Assembly: GCA_003427395.1 (NCBI GenBank)
Contig: BFEA01000067.1
Location: 2,875,723-2,926,927 of the forward strand
Direction: 5' to 3'
Source of the DNA: Chara braunii
Lineage: Eukaryota; Streptophyta; Charophyceae; Charales; Characeae
Length of the DNA: 51,205 nt
The stretch's first letter is position 1. Each line of letters begins with the position of its first letter. This document shows, one piece after another, positions 44,230-51,205 of the stretch. The position numbers and the translations under genes are program-made. The notes beneath the pieces are model-generated. The model did not search any database, was not told the origin of the DNA, and saw nothing but the letters and a program-made list of their open reading frames with translations.

Positions 44230-45400
44230 GCGGAGAGCAGGTTGATCAAGGAATGAAATCACGTAGCGCGCCCATTCCTTAATGGAATTGGGCGCGGAAA
44301 GGCTTGATGTAGGGGTTTTTTATTAGTGCAAATCTACTGATAAGGTTAGTTTTCTAGATAGGTTAGTAGGATTGGAGTTAGGAAGAAATTTTAGTACGGG
44401 AAGCAAGCAACAGAGCTATGGAGAAATGGCAGAAGTAGAGAGGGAGCTTCTCCTCCGAACACCGAGTGGGATTAGGCTGGGAGACATGGTAGATAGGGGC
44501 TTGTTAGTAGGGCGACTTGAATGATGCTGTTAGTTGTAGAATGGAGTTAGGAGTATGGGTGTCGAAGGAGAAAAGCATTGCGCGGCGGCTATGGCAGAAG
44601 CCGGCGGGAACGGCGAAGGAGTGACAACGTGAAGGCCCGCTCGATATTCGATGGTATCGAGCGGGGAAGAGCACGGCCCCGAGATTTTGTATCGGGCGAG
44701 CACGAGTCCGGGATCAGCACTGGCAGAGCGTTAGTAGATAGGAAGTAAGCGGGGGAGAAGGTGACTAAGAGGGCACAGCGCTAGCAGTGAGGAAAAGGGG
44801 TCCGAACCCGGACGGGAAGGCGCGCCACGTGCATGCAGAGACATAACGAACTATGGCGGAGCGACGAAGAAGAGTGACGAAAGGGAAGAATTTTTAACTC
44901 GTCTGATTTTTGACAGAATTCTTGACAGAATCGGGCGGGATAAAGGTTGAAATCAAGGTTGCTTGGGAGGGCGACCCCAAATTTGTGGTTAGTTCGAGTG
45001 GAAAGTTAGTAAGGTAGGAAGTACAGGGAAAAACCATTGCGCGAAGATGGCGGAGAGCAGATATGGTGAAGGAAGGAAGACTCGATATCTCCCCCGATTC
45101 CCAACAGAATCGGGCGAAGTAAAGTTCGTTTTGGAGGTTTTCGGGAGCTGCGAATCTAATGGTGAACCTGGATTTAGGAGTTAGGGGCAAGATTCGGAGG
45201 TACGGAAAAGAGAAGTTGCGGAGAGGGGAGAGATGGTGAAAACGGGGAAGAAAGAAGATGAAAAAAAGGGAGCTCGTTCATCTCCCGACGAGATCAAGGG
45301 GAGAGAGTAGTATTACGGGGTCTTTAGTGATCCGCGAATCCGTTGGTAAGATTGGATCTCGAAGTCAGTGGCTGATTTCGACAGCGTGACTCGTGGGAGC
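44230..45400 (+). repeat. Hairpin-rich diverged tandem tract (E element)
   Basis: Diverged units of about 180-390 bp share GTTAGTAAG/GGTTAGTAGG, GGATT-GGAGTTAGG and GATGGCGGAGAGCAG words. Each tends to contain a strong hairpin. At 44,267-44,296, CGCGCCCA pairs with TGGGCGCG over an inner TTCC/GGAA. At 44,636-44,665, CCCGCTCGAT pairs with ATCGAGCGGG. At 45,093-45,114, CCCGATT pairs with AATCGGG. Stems differ in sequence between units. No open frame of note. Inverted counterpart at 4,140-5,200. Confidence 0.55.
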
Positions 45401-46669
45401 TGTGCATGAGGGAGGAAAGCTTTGCAGGGGAAATGCATCTGAACACGTTTTAGCGGAAGGTTCATTCGATTTTTCTCATTCTAAAAGATGGAAAGTGTGT
45501 TTAGAAGGGGCGACTTCAGAATGACTGCGAATACTTCTAGGTCTTTGCGGGAGATTCTTTCGAAGCCTTCGTGTCCTCGACGGGGGAAACGCGAAGCCGG
45601 CCGAGATGGATCGGAGGTCTAACCGGTCCGATTGAGATATTGCTTGGCCCTCGACCGTCGGTTTAGCGACTCGTACGTTCGTGAGGAGCAATGAGGCCAC
45701 GCTCGATACCTGCGAGCCGAGACACTAGTACCCGGAGTACCGAGGACGTAAAGGCCGAACGAGGGAATGAAGTTTTGCGTATCACGGTAGTAGCTGCCCA
45801 CAAGGTGTTTAGTGATTCGTACTTACCCCTTCCACTGTGTGCGCCCACCATCTGTCACAAGTCATAGCCTTGGTCTGTCATACGTAGCGATCTCGACGAC
45901 CTTTTGGAGTAATAGGAGTTGTTACCTCGATGTTCGTCCAAGCAGTGGTGGTTTAAGTAGCGAGTAGTCTGTATTCTATATGTACCTGGCTGAAGTCTCG
46001 GTTAAGCTTGGGGAGAGGCTGGACTCGCGGCAGGCAGCATGGGTGACCTGAGAATTGAGCCATGAAACAGTGTCATCTGCGTTTAGCGGATATGAGCCTG
46101 ACGGTATATCCGCCCGAGTGTCAGCGGGAGGTTCATTCAAGTCATGTGGGAGAGCTAGAGACAAACAAAGGAGGTTGCAAGCTTGTATGTTGGCTGATAA
46201 CGCGGGTTACTGCTAACGATACGGCTGGAGTGAGGTTAACAGAGAGGTTGCTGGCTTACTTGTGGACTGGCGTGCGACCCGTTTCATTAAGCGGAATAGC
46301 GGGAAGAGGGAGAAGGAGCTGCAAGAAGACGTACTTACCTATTGACCGGTGTGTTGTTCAGCCCGTTAGGGGGAATAGGTGGGAACAAGCCACAAGGTTG
46401 TGCGCTTATCTGCATACTTGAGTACTAAGCCTGTTATACAACAACTACGAACAGCGGTGAGACTGCAGACTCACCGACGAACTAGTGCGTTGCTCACCCT
46501 GTCGACAGAGCTAGCAGGAGACAGGCCGCGAGGGAACAGACTCTTGCATGGGTAATGGATTCGGAGTACTGAGTCGGAGGAGGGATGATTAAGCTGCGAA
46601 ACTGAGGATTATTGCTGGGAACTGGAGAATCGTCTGAGAGTGTCAACGGCCAGTAATTGACTTCAGATT
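45401..46669. other. Unassigned interval
   Basis: No gene recognised. Short frames only (longest 119 codons at 46,062-46,421, no domain). Scattered small inverted repeats. Probably E-element body. Confidence 0.4.
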
Positions 46670-47260
46670 AACCAAACTGCGACATATTCTGACCGCCATT
46701 GCGGGCCCTCAGGCGCATCGAGGTTTGAAGGCCCTCTCCTGAGAGTTGAGTCAGTCCCCCTCCTGTATCTCGAGCGTCTGAAACCCCTTATTCTGTCCTT
46801 CTAAGTATGATCTTGTTCTGAGAGGAAGGCGGCAGGCGGGATTGCAACCCGTAGGACCACAGCAAGACTCTGGTGGGAGTCTGCCCACCGATTGCGGGAG
46901 CTCTCCCGGAACTCAGGAGGAGTTCTGGAGGCAGGGAACTGAGAGCTAACCATTGCTTTCCTTCTATAAACCTGATTATAACCCATACTTGTATTTATTG
47001 CTATGTTTGACTAAGTATATTGTTTGTCTTCCTACTTTGACTTTCGGTTAGACTTTCAGGATATAACCAGACTAATTAAAAGAATGTATACGCAATGTCA
47101 GTTTCAGTTTTATTGTTTGACTGAAAACAGATTGTGGGGTTGCATCTGGGGGAAGGATGGGAGGAAGCCAGTATTGCATGTGTTTGACTGAGTCAATCAA
47201 GGGCTAGGCCAGTTCCATAAGTTTGGGAAGGCCTAGTGCTATGTTTATTTTTGAATTGCC
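46670..47260 (+). repeat. E-element segment, direct copy
   Basis: Aligns with the reverse complement of 1,740-2,310 over its whole length. Landmarks are GAGAGGAAGGCGGCAGGCGG, ATTGCAACCCGTAGGACC, CCGGAACTCAGGAGGAGTT and GGAGGCAGGGAACTG. It leads directly into the hairpin array. Confidence 0.8.
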
Positions 47261-47930
47261 TAGAAAACCAGACATGTTTCATAAGTTTGGGTGGTCTGGT
47301 TGCTCTGACTTGTGAGGGCTGACTGTGGATGACTTTCAGGGACCGAGCATGTTCCATAAGTTTGGGTGGCTTGGTCGCCTTGTTAACTTTGGGTTGTTGT
47401 CAATTTTTTTTAGTTCATGAACGAGACAGTCTGAGCATGTTCCATAAGTTTGGGTGGCTCAACCTCTTCCTGCTTTGGCTTTGAGAGAAAAGAGTCAGGC
47501 TGAGGACCAAGAGATGTTCCATAAGTTTGGGTTGTCTTGGTCCAACGCCTCGCACATGTTGGAACCAGAAGGTTATAATTTGGCTATACTTTATTATTAT
47601 ACTATCTATGAACAAGCTAGTCAGACATGATTCCATAAGTTTGGGTGGTCTGACTATAGCTTATCACCAACTGAAGAGAGTATTAATTAAGAATAAACTT
47701 GTGGTACGAAGGGGCAGACTGAATCTTGAGCTAAAGATGACCGGTTCAGTTATATGCTACTTCAAAAGACTAAGTGCAGACAATTATATAAAGTTAGGAT
47801 ATTTAAATAGTTCAGGGTGACTAGGGTGGCCTAGTCACATGCCCAAAGAAGAGAAAAGTTGTTGTGCCCTGTGTTTGTGTATACTCCATGGTTGAGCTAG
47901 ACATGTTCCATAAGTTTGGGTAATCTAGCT
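47204..47930 (+). repeat. Array of hairpins with constant loop and variable stems
   Basis: Seven copies of ATGTTCCATAAGTTTGGGTG or close variants are each enclosed by a different, self-complementary pair of arms. Arms, with left-arm starts: CTAGGCC/GGCCTAG (47,204), AACCAGAC/GTCTGGTT (47,266), GACCGAGC/GCTTGGTC (47,341, one G-T pair), TGAGC/GCTCA (47,432), GGACCAAGA/TCTTGGTCC (47,504), TAGTCAGAC/GTCTGACTA (47,618) and AGCTAGA/TCTAGCT (47,895). An eighth hairpin, GTGACTAGG/CCTAGTCAC (47,817), keeps only GTGG of the loop. The core TTCCATAAGTTTGGG is unchanged in six of seven. Spacing is irregular (60-280 bp). No known element or RNA family recognised. Confidence 0.85.
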
Positions 47931-48199
47931 TTATGACCTATGTAAGCTGGGTATAAAGGGATAAATCATTGTGAGACTATGAATTATTGTTTGATAAATT
48001 TGACTTTGGGGATGGTGAGAGTACTTACCTTTGTGGTTTGGCCTGCATGTGACTGAGTGCGACTACTACTTAGTCTGAGTTTCAGTTTTGTTGGTAGTAG
48101 CTTTAGTTGCTCGCCATGTGCTAGGGTCATAGGAGTTAGTTTCGATTCCTGCATTTTATGAGCTAAGTTTTACTTAGATCAATTCTCGCATTTTCTGGG

Positions 48200-48560
48200 A
48201 TCATTTGTTATACTTGACTTTGTATCAATTTTGGTAAGCTACTTTCTCTACGGGAAGCGCTGCCGAAAAATCTGCAAATCCAAGGAGTTATATCTGGATC
48301 TTTCAAAGTTCAACTTGTCTAAATTTTATATCTGACTTAGTATAAATCTGGAAAGTCTCATTTTCTAAAGGGAGTGTTGTCCAAATTTTTGCTAGTTCAG
48401 GGAGTTGGACAAAATTTGACTTTGGAAAGTCAAAGACTATTTATGTTTTCATATTCGGACTGATATAAATTTTGAAAAGGCACTTTTCCTACGGGAAGCG
48501 CTGCCGAAATTTTCTTAGTTTAAAGGAGTTAGATTATATTTTGACAGGCGGCAAGTCTGG
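48200..48560. repeat. Three ~120-bp diverged tandem units
   Basis: TACGGGAAGCGCTGCCGAAA at 48,249 and 48,490, with the diverged TAAAGGGAGTGTTGTCCAAA at 48,367 between (118 and 123 bp apart). Each is preceded by TATAAAT/TATCAAT-TTTGG and followed by GGAGTTA/GGAGTTG. No gene. The flanks 47,950-48,200 and 48,560-49,260 hold nothing recognisable. Confidence 0.75.
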
Positions 48561-49259
48561 AAAATTCACTCTGTATAGAGAAAATTCTTTCAGGGTCTAC
48601 CTTTCTTTTGGCACTTGCTGAGAGGTAGACGTAGGCTTAGATAAAATGATCTTGGGTGAGAATGTGTTATGGAGCTGTATTCTCCATACACTTATGATTT
48701 TAGCTTGGGGATTGACCTGTCTTGTGCTACAGGTCTTCTTGATCGCATGGTTCAGGATTTGGGCTAGATTCAAGTTGATCCTCCGAGGATCATCTTCTGT
48801 TATCACTGATAACAGGTCGGTTGCCGATTCGTCGGTTTACGATTCAACTTCAGTCTACTCTAGCCACTCAACCTAAAGGCTTTAGCCCTGTGGTCTGAAT
48901 TGTTTCATTGTGTTTTTACCCGGACTTTATTGAATGGTCATTTAACAAAGGTACTGAGTATTTTATTGTTGGAAGGGTGCGCTAAGGTTGAGGTGTGTAT
49001 GGTTAAAACAAGGGGTGTGAGTGCAAGGAATGATTGAAGTTGACCCCGTGTAGTGTGTGGACTTTTGGTTGAATCTTTGATGTGATTGCAGGTATGTTTG
49101 GTGATTCGAACTTTGGATTTGACTGTCTGCGCTCACATACATGTATATATGGATGAGAGGAGTCTCACTGTAACTGTGAGAAGTGATCATCTTATATTAA
49201 TAACCCTTTATATATATGTGAATATATATGTCTTGAGTGTTTCGTGTGGCCTACTGGGA

Positions 49260-50340
49260 CCACGCGTAAGGCCCGGGTTAAACAAAATTTTGTTTTTGAG
49301 AGAAGAGGGAGATCCCCTTTTATGCTTTTCTTTTTAGAGTTCTATACTTGGACGTTGTAGTCCGTGGCAGCCGTCAAAGTCAAACCCCTTGACTTCTTTC
49401 TGGGCCGTAGATGATGGAGCTGGTCTCCCGGGCCATAAGAAACGACTGCCACCACAGGTATGAACGTGTGTACCACCCACTTTCCGCAGGGTGCAGAAGA
49501 GGGTGTGGTTCATAACCGCACTTGGCGGTTGTCCAGCGTCGAGGGATTAACCCTCAAGGCGCGTGTCAGCCGACACTCGAGTGTCGAATGCGGCCCTCGA
49601 GATTAACGAGAACTGCATGAATATGGGTACTACATAGTACGCCATCATTGCGACCGCTTGCGTACGCTTGCTTTGCGAGTCGATATGAGTTAGCCCTGCG
49701 TCCGCACAGTTTTATACTACGCCTTGCGCGCGACGCCTATCCGATTTCCACATCGGAAAGTTATGGGATGGCCAATAAGGGACTAGGAGTGTTGTCGCGT
49801 TGTTTGTTTAGTGTCATTCTGTATATGTATATGTGTGTGTGTGTGTGTGTTTTATTTTTGTGTTCGTAATGTGGTGTATGCGTGGTGTGTGGGATGCGTC
49901 CTAGTCGACCAACGACGAGTCGCGCTTGGGACCGCAGCCCCCCAAGATACCGGTTCGCGTGCGGGTTCGATATAGGCATAATACCACGTGTACCCCCTAT
50001 GCTACAACGAACGAGAAATGCCCTCGGCTGGTCCACCTCTACAATTGTAGTTGATTAGCTTTCGTACAGTGGACTGGTAGCTCGGCGGGGATACGCTCAC
50101 CGAAGGGAGGTGACAGCTCCCGCAAGGTGGAGGTAAGTCGTGCCTCGCGTAGGCCCTATCCTGTCGTAGGGGCCCGCGAGAGGTATAGCTGGCGCACTCG
50201 GTCGGAGCGGCTTAAGGAAGCTCCATGTATATTCGCGACGAGGATTAAGAACCAACTCCTGCGTGACGAGGTCGGGAGGGTCCCGCGCTGCCTTGTGCGG
50301 TGCCGGACCGATGCGCTCGACAGCACATCATGATTGGGTG
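49260..50340 (+). repeat. Unclassified ~1-kb dispersed repeat, right copy
   Basis: Direct-orientation relative of 220-1,240 (see there). It holds an insertion around 49,400-49,480 and a (GT)n stretch near 49,830-49,850 not present in the left copy. No coding frame recognised. Confidence 0.75.
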
Positions 50341-51115
50341 ATGAGCCCCGCGTATCGATATCGCTACGCTTCACGGAAACCACTTGAAAGCAACACATTT
50401 GTACAATGCAATGACAACACGTAAGTGCGACAACAAACACATGTGGTACAACTAACACGACCCTTTTTCATTATGCATAGTGAGAACTTAAACGACAAAA
50501 AAAAAAAAGGGCGTAGGACCACACTGGATTGACGAATACATAAATAAAAAAGGAAAAAAGAAAAAAGAAAAAAAAATTGCCTGTACTATTTTTGGTCATT
50601 ACGCTTCAAATTTGGTACTGAGTCCAAGCGCGGGGGAGGGGGGCAATAACCGAAATATTTTTGCTTCTTCAACTTGTTAGGAAGGTTAAAATAGGGAGGT
50701 CAAGCACAACAAAACAGGCTCAGGCATTGAGGCCCGTCTTATCAAAACAGGGAGGTCAAGCACAACGAAACAGGCGTTTTGCAAGAGGCAACTTTGACGA
50801 TTTTCTGTGCTTGGACGAACACGTAGAAAAATATGAAATTTTGAAAAAATTCATAGATGAGGTCGTGTTCTTTCTAGGAATAATATTATAATATTTTTAA
50901 AATTTCATTTAGTCTGCGAAATAATTGTCGAGAGGGTGTAACATATTTTTAATTTTAGTCATTCAGCCATGTGTGGATCAACTAAAAAACTACAAATTCA
51001 GTGAGTTTTCGCCCTCAGAAAAGCGATCTTTCCAGGAAAAATGCTCAATAAATTTTGAGAAATCATTCCAACTGTGAAATAGATCGCGGCCGCAATTTGA
51101 TCCATATTTCAATTT
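50341..51115. other. Unassigned AT-rich interval
   Basis: No gene recognised. AAAACAGGGAGGTCAAGCAC-like words occur twice (about 50,690 and 50,745, 52 bp apart), a small tandem duplication. A NotI-type GCGGCCGC occurs at 51,087 and is probably chance. Confidence 0.5.
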
Positions 51116-51116
51116 T

Positions 51117-51205
<89 letters not shown>
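51116..51205. repeat. (CT)n microsatellite at window end
   Basis: At least 90 bp of CT dinucleotides running off the window. Confidence 0.98.

Noticed and set aside
47204-47930. CRISPR-like array
   Set aside because: Unit spacing is irregular, the sequence between repeats is not uniform in length, the genome is eukaryotic, and the variable parts are self-complementary stems rather than spacers.
51087-51094. NotI site as a possible vector edge
   Set aside because: An 8-bp site alone is expected by chance and no vector sequence adjoins it.

Overview
The window looks like eukaryotic nuclear DNA from a large, repeat-rich plant or algal genome. It has one 555-bp N gap and three isolated Ns, many (CT)n/(GA)n tracts, spliceable coding fragments, miniature inverted-repeat elements and several decayed transposon genes. 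The hypothetical-protein style of the minus-strand genes reminds me of charophyte algae such as Chara braunii. That is recollection, not something the sequence proves. I see no intact single-copy host gene, no rRNA and no intact tRNA.

Layout. 1-1240: an unclassified repeat that recurs in direct orientation at 49.26-50.34 kb. 1.29-1.73 kb: a MITE-like element with relatives at 6.8-7.3 and 9.75-10.28 kb. 1.74-6.40 kb: an inverted, decayed copy of an unclassified large element (called E here) whose other pieces lie at 31.97-32.8 and 44.2-47.3 kb. Inside it is a library-adapter artefact at 3893-3930, flanked by a 209-bp duplication. 7.5-10.3 kb: a DDE-transposase fragment (+) and a broken Ulp1-type protease (-). 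10.3-19.1 kb: a long minus-strand pseudogene with internal 62-codon repeats. 16.9-23.5 kb: satellites built on a GTCGTGTTCGAC-type word. 23.8-26.7 kb: a pseudogene with the signatures of the DUF7869 transposon family. 28.4-29.5 kb: a second DDE-transposase fragment. 30.3-30.9 kb: gap. 31.0-35.1 kb: hypothetical genes, E-element pieces and a hairpin-dense tract. 35-39 kb: microsatellites. 39.3-42.4 kb: a spliced, decayed gene interrupted by a 1.5-kb insertion with an 8-bp target duplication. 43-48.6 kb: short foldbacks and hairpin arrays.

The most unusual signal is structural. Several families of hairpins keep a constant loop or core while their stems differ from copy to copy but still pair. 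The clearest are seven or eight hairpins at 47.20-47.93 kb around TTCCATAAGTTTGGG, and three 53-nt elements with core TACCCTT/AAGGGTA. A family of five 71-72-bp foldbacks with ~20-bp inverted ends is also present. The coding sequences are mostly dead: in-frame stops interrupt otherwise continuous frames, as expected for old, silenced transposons.
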